Under the pieces are notes generated by a model, which did no database searches, was not told the origin of the DNA, and saw only the letters and a list, made by a program, of their open reading frames with translations. DNA of 64,000 bases, taken from positions 46,879 to 110,878 of the forward strand of contig NZ_JAAGWF010000027.1 in the NCBI RefSeq assembly GCF_010686765.1, in the 5' to 3' direction. This DNA comes from Geodermatophilus sabuli. GTDB lineage: Bacteria > Actinomycetota > Actinomycetes > Mycobacteriales > Geodermatophilaceae. Of this stretch, positions 26,819 through 38,400 are shown one piece after another; the stretch's first letter is position 1, and the number at the start of each line of letters is the position of its first letter. The position numbers and the translations under genes are program-made.

Positions 26819-29200
26819 ATGACCCTGACCGACCAGCCGGCCGCGCCGGTGGGCGATCCCCCCGTGCGGACCACGATGCGGGTCCGCAAGCGCAGTGGCG
26901 ACCTCGAACCGGTCGACGTCAACAAGATCGTCCGGGCCGTCGAGCGCTGGTGCGACGACCTCGCCTGGGTGGACCCGCTGCGGGTGGCGACCCGCACGAT
27001 CAGCGGGCTCTACGACGGTGCCACCAGTTCCGAACTGGACCGGCTGTCGATCCAGACCGCGGCCGAGATGACCGGTGCCGAGCCCGAGTACTCGCGGCTG
27101 GCCGCCCGCCTGCTGGCCAACTACGTCCGGAAGGAGGTCACCGGCCAGGGCATCGCCTCGTTCAGCCAGAGCATCGCCCTCGGGCACGCCGAGGGGCTGA
27201 TCGGCGACGAGACCGCGGCCTTCGTCCGCCGGCACGCCCGCAAGCTCGACGACGCGATCGACCCCGAGGGCGACCGCCGGTTCGAGTACTTCGGGCTGCG
27301 CACCGTCGCCGACCGCTACCTGTTGCGGCACCCCACGACCCGCCTCGTCGTCGAGACCCCGCAGTACTGGCTGCTGCGGGTCGCCTGCGGCCTGTCCCGC
27401 ACGCCGGCCGAGGCCATCGCCTTCTACCGGCTGATGAGCTCGCTTGCCTACCTGCCCAGCTCGCCCACCCTGTTCAACTCCGGCACGCGGCACACCCAGA
27501 TGAGCTCGTGCTACCTGGTCGACTCCCCGCGCGACGAGCTCGGCTCCATCTACGAGCGCTACGCCCAGGTCGCCGCCCTGTCCAAGTTCGCCGGCGGCAT
27601 CGGCATCTCCTGGTCTCGGGTGCGCTCCCGGGGGGCGCTGATCCGCGGCACCAACGGCCGCTCGAACGGCATCGTCCCGTGGCTGCGCACCCTCAACGCA
27701 TCGGTCGCCGCGGTCAACCAGGGCGGCCGGCGCAAGGGCGCGGCCTGCGTCTACCTCGAACCGTGGCATCCCGACGTCGAGGAGTTCCTCGAGCTCCGGG
27801 ACAACACCGGTGAGGACGCCCGCCGCACCCACGACCTGAACCTGGCCAACTGGATCCCCGACGAGTTCATGCGCCGCGTCGAGGCCGACGAGCCGTGGTC
27901 GCTGATCGACCCGGACGAGGTGCCCGAGCTGCCCGACCTCTGGGGCGCGGACTTCGACCGCGCCTACCGCGCCGCCGAGGCCGAGGGCCGGGTCGTGCGG
28001 CAGCTGCCCGCCCGCGAGCTCTACGCCCGCATGATGCGCACCCTGGCGCAGACCGGGAACGGCTGGATGACGTTCAAGGACGCCGCCAACCGCACCTGCA
28101 ACCAGACCGCGCGGCCGGGCAACGTCGTCCACCTGTCCAACCTGTGCACCGAGATCGCCGAGGTGTCCAGCGACGCCGAGACCGCCGTGTGCAACCTCGG
28201 CTCGGTGAACCTCGGCGCGCACCTGGCCCGGGACGCCGACGGCGCCGCGACCGGCATGGACTGGCCCGGGCTGCGCGCGACCGTGCGCACGGCCGTCGGC
28301 TTCCTCGACCGGGTGATCGACGTCAACTACTACCCCAGCGCACAGGCGGCGGCGAGCAACCCGCGCTGGCGTCCGGTCGGACTGGGCGTCATGGGCCTGC
28401 AGGACGTCTTCTTCGCCCTGCGCCTGCCCTTCGACGGCGCGGCGGCCCGGGAGCTGTCCACCCGGATCGCCGAGGAGGTGTACCTCACCGCGCTCGAGAC
28501 CTCGGCTGGTCTGGCCCGCGAGCACGGCGCCCACCCGGCCTTCGCCGACACCCGCGCGGCCGACGGGCAGCTGCAGCCGGACCTGTGGGGCGTCGCGCCC
28601 ACCCAGACCAGCCGCTGGGAGCAGCTCCGGGCCGCCGTCGCCGAGCACGGGCTGCGCAACTCGCTGCTGGTCGCCATCGCGCCCACGGCGACCATCGCGT
28701 CGATCGCCGGCTGCTACGAGTGCATCGAGCCGCAGGTGTCCAACCTGTTCAAGCGGGAGACCCTCTCCGGGGAGTTCCTCCAGGTCAACGGCGCGCTGGT
28801 GGCCGAGCTCCGGCGGCTGGGCAGCTGGGACGACCGGACACGCGAGGCGCTCAAGCGGGCCGAGGGCTCGGTGCAGGGCCTCGTCGGCCTGCCCGAGGAG
28901 ACCCGGCGGCTGTTCCGCACCGCCTGGGAGCTGCCGCAGCGCGCGCTCATCGACCTGGCGGCCGCCCGCGCCCCCTACGTCGACCAGAGCCAGTCGCTGA
29001 ACCTGTTCCTGGCCGCGCCGACCATCGGCGCGCTGAGCTCGATGTACCGCTACGCCTGGGCGAGCGGGCTCAAGAGCACGTACTACCTGCGGTCCCGTCC
29101 GGCGACCCGCATCCAGCAGGCCACCGTCGGGGTCGCGCCTCCGGCGGACGCCGTCGCCTGCTCCCTGGAGAACCCGGAGAGCTGCGAGGCCTGCCAGTGA
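26819..29200 (+). CDS. nrdA: Class I ribonucleotide reductase alpha subunit
   Basis: A 793-residue catalytic subunit that makes deoxyribonucleotides. An ATP-cone (MRVRKRSGDLEPVDVNKIVRAVERW, from residue 20) precedes the barrel: Cys231 in SSCYLVDS, the active-site NLCTE with Cys443 and Glu445, and CNLGSVNL as the partner Cys. The C-terminal CEAC is the reducible tail pair. ATG 26819 follows GAGGAG. The B12 riboswitch ahead of it fits known actinobacterial logic: this B12-independent enzyme is switched off when B12 can support a class II enzyme. Confidence 0.93.
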   Translation: MTLTDQPAAPVGDPPVRTTMRVRKRSGDLEPVDVNKIVRAVERWCDDLAWVDPLRVATRTISGLYDGATSSELDRLSIQTAAEMTGAEPEYSRLAARLLANYVRKEVTGQGIASFSQSIALGHAEGLIGDETAAFVRRHARKLDDAIDPEGDRRFEYFGLRTVADRYLLRHPTTRLVVETPQYWLLRVACGLSRTPAEAIAFYRLMSSLAYLPSSPTLFNSGTRHTQMSSCYLVDSPRDELGSIYERYAQVAALSKFAGGIGISWSRVRSRGALIRGTNGRSNGIVPWLRTLNASVAAVNQGGRRKGAACVYLEPWHPDVEEFLELRDNTGEDARRTHDLNLANWIPDEFMRRVEADEPWSLIDPDEVPELPDLWGADFDRAYRAAEAEGRVVRQLPARELYARMMRTLAQTGNGWMTFKDAANRTCNQTARPGNVVHLSNLCTEIAEVSSDAETAVCNLGSVNLGAHLARDADGAATGMDWPGLRATVRTAVGFLDRVIDVNYYPSAQAAASNPRWRPVGLGVMGLQDVFFALRLPFDGAAARELSTRIAEEVYLTALETSAGLAREHGAHPAFADTRAADGQLQPDLWGVAPTQTSRWEQLRAAVAEHGLRNSLLVAIAPTATIASIAGCYECIEPQVSNLFKRETLSGEFLQVNGALVAELRRLGSWDDRTREALKRAEGSVQGLVGLPEETRRLFRTAWELPQRALIDLAAARAPYVDQSQSLNLFLAAPTIGALSSMYRYAWASGLKSTYYLRSRPATRIQQATVGVAPPADAVACSLENPESCEACQ

Positions 29201-30285
29201 CCGCCGTCCCGACGTCAGCCGACCCGCTGCCGGCCGACCCCATGCCAGCCGTCCCGATGCCAGCCGTCCCGACCACCGGAGAGTCCCCGATGCTGCTCGA
29301 CCCCGGCATGGAGCTGACGCTCCGACCGATGCGCTACCCGCACTTCTACGACCGGTTCCGCGACGCGATCAAGAACACCTGGACCGTCGAGGAGGTGGAC
29401 CTGCACTCCGACCTCGCCGACCTCGACCGGCTCACCCCGGCCGAGCGGCACCTGGTCAGCCGGCTGGTGGCCTTCTTCGCGACCGGCGACACCATCGTCG
29501 CGAACAACCTGGTCCTCAACCTCTACCAGCACGTCAACTCGCCTGAGGGGCGGCTCTACCTCTCCCGGCAGCTGTTCGAGGAGGCCGTGCACGTCCAGTT
29601 CTACCTGACCCTGCTCGACACCTACGTGCCCGACGAGACCGAGCGGCACGAGGCCTTCGCCGCGGTCGACACCATCCCCTCGATCCGGCGCAAGGCGGAG
29701 TTCTGCTTCCGCTGGATCGACTCGCTGGGGGAGCTCGACGAGCTGCGCAGCCGCGCCGACCGCCGGGCGTTCCTGCGCAACCTGATCTGCTTCGCCGCCT
29801 GCATCGAGGGGCTGTTCTTCTACGGCGCGTTCGCCTACGTCTACTTCCTGCGGTCCCGGGGCCTGCTCAACGGCCTGGCCAGCGGCACCAACTGGGTGTT
29901 CCGCGACGAGTCGATGCACATGGCGTTCGCCTTCGACGTCGTCGACACCGTCCGGCGGGAGGAACCCGACCTCTGGGACGACGGGCTCGCCGCGGAGGTC
30001 GGCGACATGCTGGCCGAGGCGGTGGAGTGCGAGGTGCAGTTCGCCGAGGACCTGCTCGGCGGGGGAGTGCCGGGCATGACGCCCGCGGACATGCGGCGCT
30101 ACCTGGAGCACGTGGCCGACCGGCGGCTCGAGACGCTGGGCATCCCGCCGCGGTTCGGCTCGGCCAACCCGTTCGCGTTCATGGAGCTGCAGGACGTGCA
30201 GGAGCTGTCGAACTTCTTCGAGCGGCGGGTCTCGGCCTACCAGGTGGGAGTCGGCGGCCAGGTCGCCTTCGACCACGAGTTCTGA
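29197..30285 (+). CDS. nrdB: Class I ribonucleotide reductase beta subunit
   Basis: The radical-generating subunit, 362 residues from the GTG that overlaps the nrdA stop. A start at ATG 29290 ([13 protein letters not shown]) would drop a 31-residue Pro-rich lead with PMPAVP repeats. Metal ligands are visible: Asp in [10 protein letters not shown], Glu129 and His132 in EEAVHVQFY, Glu in ACIEGLFFY, Glu/His in RDESMHMAF. Tyr136 falls at the radical position four residues after the His, so it looks like a tyrosyl-radical enzyme and not the Phe-bearing class Ic type. Confidence 0.92.
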   Translation: MTAVPTSADPLPADPMPAVPMPAVPTTGESPMLLDPGMELTLRPMRYPHFYDRFRDAIKNTWTVEEVDLHSDLADLDRLTPAERHLVSRLVAFFATGDTIVANNLVLNLYQHVNSPEGRLYLSRQLFEEAVHVQFYLTLLDTYVPDETERHEAFAAVDTIPSIRRKAEFCFRWIDSLGELDELRSRADRRAFLRNLICFAACIEGLFFYGAFAYVYFLRSRGLLNGLASGTNWVFRDESMHMAFAFDVVDTVRREEPDLWDDGLAAEVGDMLAEAVECEVQFAEDLLGGGVPGMTPADMRRYLEHVADRRLETLGIPPRFGSANPFAFMELQDVQELSNFFERRVSAYQVGVGGQVAFDHEF

Positions 30286-30303
30286 GCGCCGCGCCGGCGG
30301 GAC

Positions 30304-30336
30304 GGCGGTGCCGGGCGGAGGACGCCCGGCACCGCC
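30304..30336 (+). terminator. Terminator after nrdB
   Basis: GGCGGTGCCGGGCG (30304-30317) pairs perfectly with CGCCCGGCACCGCC (30323-30336) around GAGGA, a 14-bp stem 19 bases after the nrdB stop. Confidence 0.75.
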
Positions 30337-30388
30337 GCCCGTCGGTCGCGTGGGGTCGCGGCCCGCGGCGTGGGACGATGGCGGCACT

Positions 30389-32233
30389 GTGACGACTCCC
30401 GCCAACACCGACCCGGCCCGCATCCGGAACTTCTGCATCATCGCCCACATCGACCACGGCAAGTCGACGCTGGCCGACCGGATGCTCGAGGTGACCGGGC
30501 TCGTCGAGGGGCGCCACATGCGTGCCCAGTACCTCGACCGCATGGACATCGAGCGCGAGCGCGGCATCACGATCAAGGCCCAGAACGTGCGGCTGCCGTG
30601 GACACCGCGGTCCGGCGCGCACACCGGCACCGAGTACGTGCTCGACATGATCGACACCCCGGGCCACGTCGACTTCACCTACGAGGTGTCCCGGTCGCTG
30701 GCCGCCTGCGAGGGAGCCGTGCTGCTCGTCGACGCCGCGCAGGGCATCGAGGCCCAGACGCTGGCCAACCTGTACCTGGCGCTGGAGAACGACCTCACGA
30801 TCATCCCGGTGCTCAACAAGATCGACCTGCCGGCCGCCCAGCCGGAGAAGTACGCCGCGGAGATCGCGCACATCATCGGCTGCGACCCCGACGACGTCCT
30901 CCGCGTCAGCGGCAAGACCGGCGAGGGCGTGCCCGAGCTGCTCGACCGCATCGTCGAGGAGATCCCCGCCCCCACGGGCGAGGGCGACGGCGCCGCCCGC
31001 GCGATGATCTTCGACTCGGTCTACGACATCTACCGCGGCGTCATCACCTACGTCCGCGTCGTCGACGGCCGGATCTCCGCCCGCGACAAGATCAAGATGA
31101 TGTCCACCGGCGCCACGCACGAGCTGCTCGAGATCGGCGTCATCTCCCCGGAGCCCAAGCCGGTGGAGAGCCTCGGCGTCGGCGAGGTCGGGTACTTCAT
31201 CACCGGCGTGAAGGACGTCCGCCAGTCCCGCGTCGGTGACACGGTGACCCTCCAGCACAAGCCGGCGACGGAGTCCATCGGCGGTTACCGCGACCCCAAG
31301 CCGATGGTCTACTCCGGCCTCTACCCCATCGACGGCAGCGAGTACCCGCTGCTGCGCGAGGCGCTGGACAAGCTGCTGCTCAACGACGCCGCGCTCACCT
31401 ACGAGCCGGAGACCTCCGCCGCGCTCGGGTTCGGCTTCCGCGTCGGCTTCCTGGGGCTGCTGCACCTGGAGATCGTCCGCGAGCGGCTGGAGCGCGAGGC
31501 CGGCATCAGCCTCATCTCCACCGCGCCGAACGTCGTCTACCGGGTGGTCATGGAGGACGGCACCGAGATCACCGTGACCAACCCCAGCGACTGGCCCGAG
31601 GGCAAGATCGACCGGGTCTTCGAGCCGATCGTCAACGCCACGATCATCGCCCCCAGCGACTACACCGGCGCGATCATGGAGCTCTGCCAGGGCCGTCGCG
31701 GCCAGCTCGGCGGCATGGACTACCTGTCCGAGTCCCGGGTCGAGCTGCGCTACACGCTGCCGCTCGGCGAGATCATCTTCGACTTCTTCGACGCCCTGAA
31801 GTCGCGCACCCGCGGCTACGCCAGCCTGGACTACTCCGAGGGCGGCGAGCAGGAGTCCTCGCTGGTCAAGGTGGACATCCTGCTGCAGGGCGAGGCGGTC
31901 GACGCGTTCAGCGCGATCGTGCACAAGGACAAGGCCTACGGCTACGGCGTCATGATGGCCGGCAAGCTGCGCGAGCTGATCCCGCGCCAGCAGTTCGAGG
32001 TGCCGATCCAGGCCGCCGTCGGCTCCCGGGTGATCGCCCGCGAGACGGTCCGCGCCATCCGCAAGGACGTCCTCGCCAAGTGCTACGGCGGTGACATCAC
32101 CCGCAAGCGGAAGCTGCTGGAGAAGCAGAAGGAGGGCAAGAAGCGGATGAAGATGGTCGGCCGGGTCGAGGTGCCCCAGGAGGCCTTCGTCGCCGCGCTG
32201 TCCACGAACGAGTCGACTGCGTCCAAGAAGTGA
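30389..32233 (+). CDS. lepA: Elongation factor 4 (LepA)
   Basis: A 614-residue ribosome-associated GTPase that back-translocates or helps 30S assembly. G1 is AHIDHGKST (residues 19-27), then [19 protein letters not shown] and NKIDLP. LepA-specific C-terminal domain: [17 protein letters not shown] and [22 protein letters not shown] chose GTG 30389 ([24 protein letters not shown]); the frame is open upstream through the terminator. The stop overlaps the next gene (GTGA). Confidence 0.95.
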   Translation: MTTPANTDPARIRNFCIIAHIDHGKSTLADRMLEVTGLVEGRHMRAQYLDRMDIERERGITIKAQNVRLPWTPRSGAHTGTEYVLDMIDTPGHVDFTYEVSRSLAACEGAVLLVDAAQGIEAQTLANLYLALENDLTIIPVLNKIDLPAAQPEKYAAEIAHIIGCDPDDVLRVSGKTGEGVPELLDRIVEEIPAPTGEGDGAARAMIFDSVYDIYRGVITYVRVVDGRISARDKIKMMSTGATHELLEIGVISPEPKPVESLGVGEVGYFITGVKDVRQSRVGDTVTLQHKPATESIGGYRDPKPMVYSGLYPIDGSEYPLLREALDKLLLNDAALTYEPETSAALGFGFRVGFLGLLHLEIVRERLEREAGISLISTAPNVVYRVVMEDGTEITVTNPSDWPEGKIDRVFEPIVNATIIAPSDYTGAIMELCQGRRGQLGGMDYLSESRVELRYTLPLGEIIFDFFDALKSRTRGYASLDYSEGGEQESSLVKVDILLQGEAVDAFSAIVHKDKAYGYGVMMAGKLRELIPRQQFEVPIQAAVGSRVIARETVRAIRKDVLAKCYGGDITRKRKLLEKQKEGKKRMKMVGRVEVPQEAFVAALSTNESTASKK

Positions 32234-32889
32234 CGACGGCGTCGCTGCTCGCCGTCTGCGTCTCCGGGCCCGACCTGCTGCCCCTGCCGGGACGCCGGCC
32301 CGGCCGCAGCGGGATCGACAAGAAGCCGGTGCCCGGCCGGGTCGCCGTCAGGCCGCTGGGCCTGGACGGCGACGTCCAGGTCAACCGCAGGTACCACGGC
32401 GGCGAGGGCCAGGCGCTCTACGCCTATGCCCAGGAGGACGCCGACTGGTGGGTGGCCGACCTCGGCCGTGAGCTGCCGCCGGGCCGGTTCGGCGAGAACC
32501 TGCGGACGGCGGGGCTGGACCTCACCGACGCGCTGCTCGGTGAGCGGTGGCGGGTGGGGACGGCGCTGCTCGAGGTCACCTCGCCCCGCATCCCGTGCGC
32601 CAACTTCGCCCGTTTCTGGGACGAGCCGCAGCTGGTCAAACGGTTCACCGCCCGCGGCACGGCCGGCGCCTACCTCCGGGTCCTCGAGCCCGGCGCCGTC
32701 GGTGCCGGCGACGGCGTGGAGGTCGTCGAGCGGCCCGGCCACGAGGTGAGCGTCGGGCTGGTCTTCCGCGCCTACACCACGCAGAAGTACCGGCTGCCCG
32801 AGCTCGAGCCGGCGCTGCAGCACCTGCCCGTGAAGGACCAGCCGAAGATCGCCGCGCGGATCGCCGCCCGGAGTGCCGTCGTCCTCTGA
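32230..32889 (+). CDS. MOSC-domain protein
   Basis: A 219-residue protein of the YiiM/MOSC group. The beta-barrel carries [59 protein letters not shown] and the conserved Cys in [14 protein letters not shown], the proposed Mo/S-handling residue. A three-helix tail follows ([15 protein letters not shown]). Such proteins use molybdenum cofactor or resist N-hydroxylated bases. It is translationally coupled to lepA, an accidental-looking pairing. Confidence 0.85.
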   Translation: MTTASLLAVCVSGPDLLPLPGRRPGRSGIDKKPVPGRVAVRPLGLDGDVQVNRRYHGGEGQALYAYAQEDADWWVADLGRELPPGRFGENLRTAGLDLTDALLGERWRVGTALLEVTSPRIPCANFARFWDEPQLVKRFTARGTAGAYLRVLEPGAVGAGDGVEVVERPGHEVSVGLVFRAYTTQKYRLPELEPALQHLPVKDQPKIAARIAARSAVVL

Positions 32890-32945
32890 GCGGCGCGCTA
32901 CCGTCCCCGCGCGCCGGGAGGTCCCCGGAGGGTCGGGAGGTCGCC

Positions 32946-33635
32946 ATGTCGCCGCGCCGCGCCGGGTCGCTCGCGGCCGGAGTGCTCCTCGCGGTCGCCG
33001 CCTGCGGGGGTGGGGAACCGGCGGAGTCGGCCGGGGAGCTGCTCGAGCGCGCCCGGACCACCCTCGACCAGACGCAGGGCCTGCACTTCGTCCTCACGAG
33101 CGAGGGCGCCCCCTCGACGGGGTCGCACCTGGCCGGCGGTGAGGGGGACATCGCCCGGCCGGCCTCCTTCGACGGGACCCTCCAGGTGCTGGTCAACGGC
33201 TCCGCCCTCGACCTCGCGGTCGTCTCGGTCGACGGCACCGTCTACGCCCAGCTGCCCTTCACCAGCGGCTTCAGCGTCATCGACCCCGCCGAGTTCGGCT
33301 TCGGCGACCCCGGTGCGCTGCTGGACCCCGACACCGGCATCTCCCAGCTCCTGGCCGGCGCCGACGACGCCGAGCTGGGGGAGGAGCGCCGGGTGGACGG
33401 CGAGGTGGTCCGCGAGGTCACCGCCTCCCTGCCCGGGGACCTCGTGGAGCAGGTGCTGACCAGCGAGGACCCCGGCCGGCCGGTGCAGGCGCGGCTGTCG
33501 GTGGTCCCCGAGAGCGGCGAGCTGCGCCGGGTCGAGCTGACCGGCCCCTTCTTCACTCCCGACGACGCCACGTACATCCTCGAGCTGAGCGACCCCGGGG
33601 CCGATGTCGACATCACCGCGCCACCCACCGGCTGA
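32946..33635 (+). CDS. LppX_LprAFG-family lipoprotein (LprG-like)
   Basis: A 229-residue lipoprotein with lipobox AVAACGGG after a short signal (MSPRRAGSLAAGVLLAV). The LprG-like fold follows: ELLERARTTLDQTQGLHFVLTSEGAP at the N-side and LPGDLVEQVL before the C-terminal sheet. In mycobacteria LprG binds triacylglycerol and lipoglycans and works with the exporter P55 encoded next to it; the same pairing is seen here with a 32-base overlap. A TACCGT box (32899-32904) precedes GGGAGG-type ribosome site. Confidence 0.82.
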   Translation: MSPRRAGSLAAGVLLAVAACGGGEPAESAGELLERARTTLDQTQGLHFVLTSEGAPSTGSHLAGGEGDIARPASFDGTLQVLVNGSALDLAVVSVDGTVYAQLPFTSGFSVIDPAEFGFGDPGALLDPDTGISQLLAGADDAELGEERRVDGEVVREVTASLPGDLVEQVLTSEDPGRPVQARLSVVPESGELRRVELTGPFFTPDDATYILELSDPGADVDITAPPTG

Positions 33636-35352
33636 CCCGGCCGGCACCCGGCCGGCGGGACCCGGACTGCCGCTGGTCGTCCTCGCCGCCCTGGCCGTGC
33701 TCGTCACCGCGGCCGACACCTACGTCGTCGTGCTGGCGCTGCCCGACATCCTCACCGGCGTCGGCGTGGGCATCGACGAGTTGCAACGGGCCACCCCGAT
33801 CGTCGGCGGGTTCCTGCTCGGCTACACCGCGACGCTGCCGCTGCTGGGCCGGCTGGCCGACCTGCGCGGCCGGGTGCCGGTGCTGGTCGGCTGCCTGCTG
33901 CTGTTCGCCCTCGGCTCGCTGCTCACCGCGACCGCCGTCGACCTCGGTCCCGCCGTCGCCGGGCGCGGGCTGCAGGGCATCGGCGCCGGGGGGCTGGTGC
34001 CGGCCACGCTCGCCCTGGTCGCCGACCGCTGGCCGCCGGAGCGGCGCGCCGTGCCCCTCGGCGTGGTCGGCGCGGTGCAGGAGGCCGGCGCCGTGCTCGG
34101 GCCGCTGGCCGGCGCCGCGGTGCTGGCGGTCGCGGACTGGCGGGCCGTCTTCTGGCTGAACCTCCTGCTCGGACTGCTCCTGGCGGCCGGTGCGCTGGCC
34201 ACCGGGCGGGCACGCCGCCCGGAGCCGGTCGGGCTCGCACTCGCGGCGCTGGCCGCGGTCGCGGCCGGGCTGCAGCTCGCCGAGCCGGCCGCCCTCGCCG
34301 AGGACGTCACCCTGGGCCTGCTGTACGTGCCCTTGGTGCCCGCCGTCCCCGCGTCGACCCCGCTGGTGGTGGTCGCGGTGCTGGCCGGTGCCGCACTCGT
34401 CGTCCGCAGCGCGACCACCCCGGCGGGCGCGGTGCTGCCGGTCCGCGGGCTGCGGCGCCTGGCCGGCGAGGTGGACGTCGTCGGGTCGGCCCTGGCCGTG
34501 GTGGCCCTCGGCAGCCTGGTGTGGGCCTTCGCCGCGGCCGACCCCGGCACCGAGGTGGTCGCCTCCGGGTGGCTGCTCCTGCCGCTGGCCGCGGCGGCGG
34601 CGGTCGCTTTCGTGCTGCACGAGCGGCGGGCGGCCGACCCGGTGCTGCCACTGCGGGCGCTGCGCCCGGTCGGTGCCTGGGGCGCGCTGGTGGTCAACCT
34701 GCTGGTGGGCGTGGCGCTGGTGGCCGCGCTGGTCGACGTCCCGCTGTTCGCCCGGGCGACCACCACGCCCGGTGACCAGCTCGGCGCCGCCCTCGTCCTG
34801 CTGCGGCTGCTGGTCGCCGTCCCGGTGGGCGCGGTGGCCGGGGGCTGGCTGTGCCGCGTCGTCGCGCCCCGCCTGGTGGCCGGCGCCGGCATGGCGCTGG
34901 CCGCGGGCGCCTTCCTGGCGATGACCGGCTGGGACGAGCGGTCCCTGGACGGCGTCGCCTCGACCGTCGTGCTGCTCGCCGCGGGGCTGGGCTTCGGGCT
35001 GGCCATCGCGCCGGTCAACGCGGTGCTGCTGGGTGTCACCGGGGCCGACGTGCACGGCAGCGCCAGCGCGCTCGCGGTGGTCGCCCGGACCGTCGGCATG
35101 CTGGTCGGGCTGTCGCTGCTGACCGCCGTGGCGCTGCGCCGGTTCACCGCCGAGGTCGCCGCGATCGGCTCGCCGCTCACCCTCTGCCCCCGGACGCCGG
35201 CCGACTGCCCGGCCTACGACGCCGCGACCGACGCCGCCGTCCTCACCCAGCTGCAGACGGTCTTCGCCGGAGCCGCCGTCGCGGCCGCGCTGGCGGCGGT
35301 CGCCGCGCTGCTCCTGCTCCGGCAGACGGTCGCTGCGTCCCGGGAGCGCTGA
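33604..35352 (+). CDS. MFS exporter, P55-like
   Basis: A 582-residue, about 14-segment major facilitator of the DHA2 type. The MFS motif GRLADLRGRVPVLVG follows segment 2, and GRGLQGIGAGGLVPATLALVADRWPPERRAVPLGVVG covers segments 4-5 (motif C-like GAVQEAGAVLGPLAG). The ATG lies inside the end of the LprG-like gene. Together they resemble the lprG-P55 (Rv1411c-Rv1410c) operon, which moves lipids to the outer envelope; multidrug export is a side effect there. Confidence 0.82.
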   Translation: MSTSPRHPPADPAGTRPAGPGLPLVVLAALAVLVTAADTYVVVLALPDILTGVGVGIDELQRATPIVGGFLLGYTATLPLLGRLADLRGRVPVLVGCLLLFALGSLLTATAVDLGPAVAGRGLQGIGAGGLVPATLALVADRWPPERRAVPLGVVGAVQEAGAVLGPLAGAAVLAVADWRAVFWLNLLLGLLLAAGALATGRARRPEPVGLALAALAAVAAGLQLAEPAALAEDVTLGLLYVPLVPAVPASTPLVVVAVLAGAALVVRSATTPAGAVLPVRGLRRLAGEVDVVGSALAVVALGSLVWAFAAADPGTEVVASGWLLLPLAAAAAVAFVLHERRAADPVLPLRALRPVGAWGALVVNLLVGVALVAALVDVPLFARATTTPGDQLGAALVLLRLLVAVPVGAVAGGWLCRVVAPRLVAGAGMALAAGAFLAMTGWDERSLDGVASTVVLLAAGLGFGLAIAPVNAVLLGVTGADVHGSASALAVVARTVGMLVGLSLLTAVALRRFTAEVAAIGSPLTLCPRTPADCPAYDAATDAAVLTQLQTVFAGAAVAAALAAVAALLLLRQTVAASRER

Positions 35353-35415
35353 GGGCGCTCGTGGAGCTCCCGCAGCCCGGACTCCCGGTCTACGGTCCCC
35401 GCGAGGGGAGGCCGA

Positions 35416-38400
35416 GTGGAGACCGGGCAGCTGCGGATCAGCCTGCTGGGTGCCTGCACGGCGTCGTACGGGGACGCGCCCCTCGACCTCGGCGGCCCCC
35501 GGCAGCGCGCCGTCCTCGTCGTCCTGGTCCTCGCCCGCGGCGAGGTCGTGCCCGTCGAGCGGCTCACCGGGGCGGTGTGGGGCGACCGGCCGCCGGCCGA
35601 CGCCGCCGGCGCGCTGCAGGCCTACGTCTCGCACCTGCGCCGACGGCTCGAGCCGGGCAGTGCGGCGCGGGCCCGCTCGTCGATCATCGTCAGCGGGGGC
35701 CGCGGCTACGCGGTACGGCTGCCCCCGGACGCCGTCGACGTCTGGCGGTTCGAGCGGCTGCTCGAGCGGGCGGCGACGGCGTCGGCGGCGGAGACCGTGC
35801 AGCTGGTCGGCGAGGCGCTCGGCCTGTGGCGAGGCCCGCCGCTGGCCGAGTGGTCCGACGAGCCGTGGGCCGAGCCGGAGATCGCCCGGCTGGTGGAGCT
35901 GCGGGCGGTCGCCCGCGAGCGGCTGGTGGCCGCCCGGCTGGAGCTCGGCGAGGCCGCGCTGCTCGTCCCCGACCTGGAGACCATGGTCGCCGACGAGCCG
36001 CTGCGGGAGGAGCGATGGCGGCTGCTGGCGCTCGCCCTCTACCGGGCGCACCGGCAGGCCGACGCGCTCGGCGCCCTGCGCCGGGCGCGGGCGACGCTGG
36101 CCGACGAGCTCGGGGTCGATCCGGGCCCGGCGTTGCGCGAGCTGGAGCGGCAGGTGCTCGTCCAGGCGCCGGAGCTCGACGTCCCGGTCCGGCGTCCCCG
36201 CGCGCCGGACGGCCCGGCGCCGGCCGCGGCGCCCGTCGCCGACGACCTGCTCGACCGCGAGCACGAACTGGCCGCCGTCCGTGCCGCGCTCGACGACCTC
36301 GCAGCGGGTGAGCCACGGCTGCTCCTCATCGAGGGGCCGGCGGGCATCGGCAAGACCCGTCTGCTCACCGAGGTGCGGAGGCTCGCGGCCGAGCGCTCCG
36401 TCCGCGTGCTCACGGCCCGCGGCAGCCCGCTGGAGAAGACCTTCGGCTTCGGGGCGGTGCGGCAGCTGTTCGAGCCCCAGCTCACCGATCCCGCCCGCCG
36501 GGCCGCGCTGCTCGCCGGCGCCGCGGCCAGCGCCCGGGGCGTCTTCGACCCGATGGGCGGGGACTCGCCCGACGGGTCGTTCGCCGCCCTCCACGGGCTG
36601 TACTGGCTGGCGGTCAACCTGACCGTCGACGGTCCACTGGTGCTGGCGATCGACGACGTGCAGTGGTGCGACAGCGCCTCCCTCCGGTCACTGGCCTACC
36701 TCGTGCGGCGGCTGGACGCGGTACCGGTCCTCGTCGTCGGCACGGTCCGCACCGGCGAACCGCACGAGGACGAGGAGCTGCTGGCCGACCTCGCGCTGGA
36801 GCCGGTCGCCGTCGTCCTCCGGCCGGCGACCCTCTCGCCCGACGCCGTCACCGAACTGGTGGGACGGCGCCTGGGGGAGCCGGTCTCGCCCCTGTTCGCC
36901 CTCGCCTGCCACGGCACGACGTCGGGCAACCCCCTGCTCCTGCGGCAGCTGCTCCGCGGCCTGGAGGCCGACCGGGTGCGGCCCGACGCCGCCCACGCCG
37001 ACGTGGTCGTCGCCGTGGGGTCCCGCGCGGTGTCGAGCATGGTGCTCATGCGGTTGCGCCGGCTCGGCGGTGCCGCACCGGTGGTGGCCCGTGCCGCGGG
37101 CGTGCTGGGTGACGGCGCGCCGCTGCCGGTGGTGGCGGCGCTGGCCGGACTGCCGGAGCAGGAGACCGCCGCGGCCCTCGCCGCGCTGGCGCGCGCGGAG
37201 ATCGTGAAGGACGAGCAACCCCTGGCCTTCGTCCACCCGCTGGTGCGGGAGTCGGTCTACCGCGACCAGCCCGCGGCGGAGCGGGCACTGCGGCACGAGC
37301 GGGCCGCCCGGCTGCTGCGCGCGGCCGGCGCGGCCGACGAGCAGGTGGCCGCGCACCTCCTGCTCGCTCCGGTCCGCGGCGACGGGGCGGCCACGGAGGT
37401 GCTGTGCTCCGCGGCGCGGACGGCGGCCGAGCGCGGTGCCGCCGACAGCGCGGTGACCTATCTGCGGCGGGCGCTCGACGACCTGCCCGCCGGTGCGCAG
37501 CGCTGCGACCTCCTGCGCGAACTCGGCCTGCTGGAGTCGCTGGTCGACGGCGCGGCGAGCACCGGGCACCTGCTGCAGGCCTACGAGCGGCTCGAGGACC
37601 CGGCCGAGCGCGCCGACGTCGCGGTGGCGATCGCCCGGACCCAGGTGTTCGCCAGCCCTCCCGGCGCGGCCACCGCCTTCGCGCGGCAGGCCGCCGAGGC
37701 CCTGCCCGGGGAGCTGCACGACCACCGGCAGGCGTTGCTGGCCATCGAGCTGGTCAGCGGCTACATGCACGCCCTGGACCCGGCCGTCTGGCGGCACCCG
37801 GTCCCCGACCCCGACGGCGCGGGCCACGGTGCGCAGATGCTGGCCGCCGCGCTGGCCTACGACGCGACCATCGAGGGCGCCGACCGGGAGCGGGCCGTCC
37901 GGCTCGCGCGCTCGGCCCTGGAGGGCGACCGGCTGTGGGCGGTGGACCACGGGTTGTTCTGGGTCATCGCCGCGATCATCCGGATGCTGGCCGACGACGA
38001 CCTGGGGGACTTCTGGGCGCGCGCCCGTGCCGAGGCCCACGCCCGGGGCTCGCTGTTCGCGGTCCTCTCCACCAACCTGTGGCAGGGCTTCTGGCACTGG
38101 CGCCGGGGGGACCTGGCCGAGGCCGACTCGTGCCTGACCAACGCGCTCGACGAGAGCCGCATGTGGGGTGGTGCGGGCATCGCACCGCCGTTCGCCCTGG
38201 CGTTCCTGATCGGCTGCCACCTGGACCGCGGTGACGTCGCCGCGGCGCGGGCCACGGCCGACGCGGCCGCCGGGTCCGGGCCGGCGGTGGGCGACGGGGG
38301 CCGGCTCCTGCAGCACGCGATCGCCCGTGTCCTCACCGCCGAGGGCCACCACGAACGCGCGCTCACCGTGCTGGACGCCGTCCCGGCTCCGGTGCCCGTG

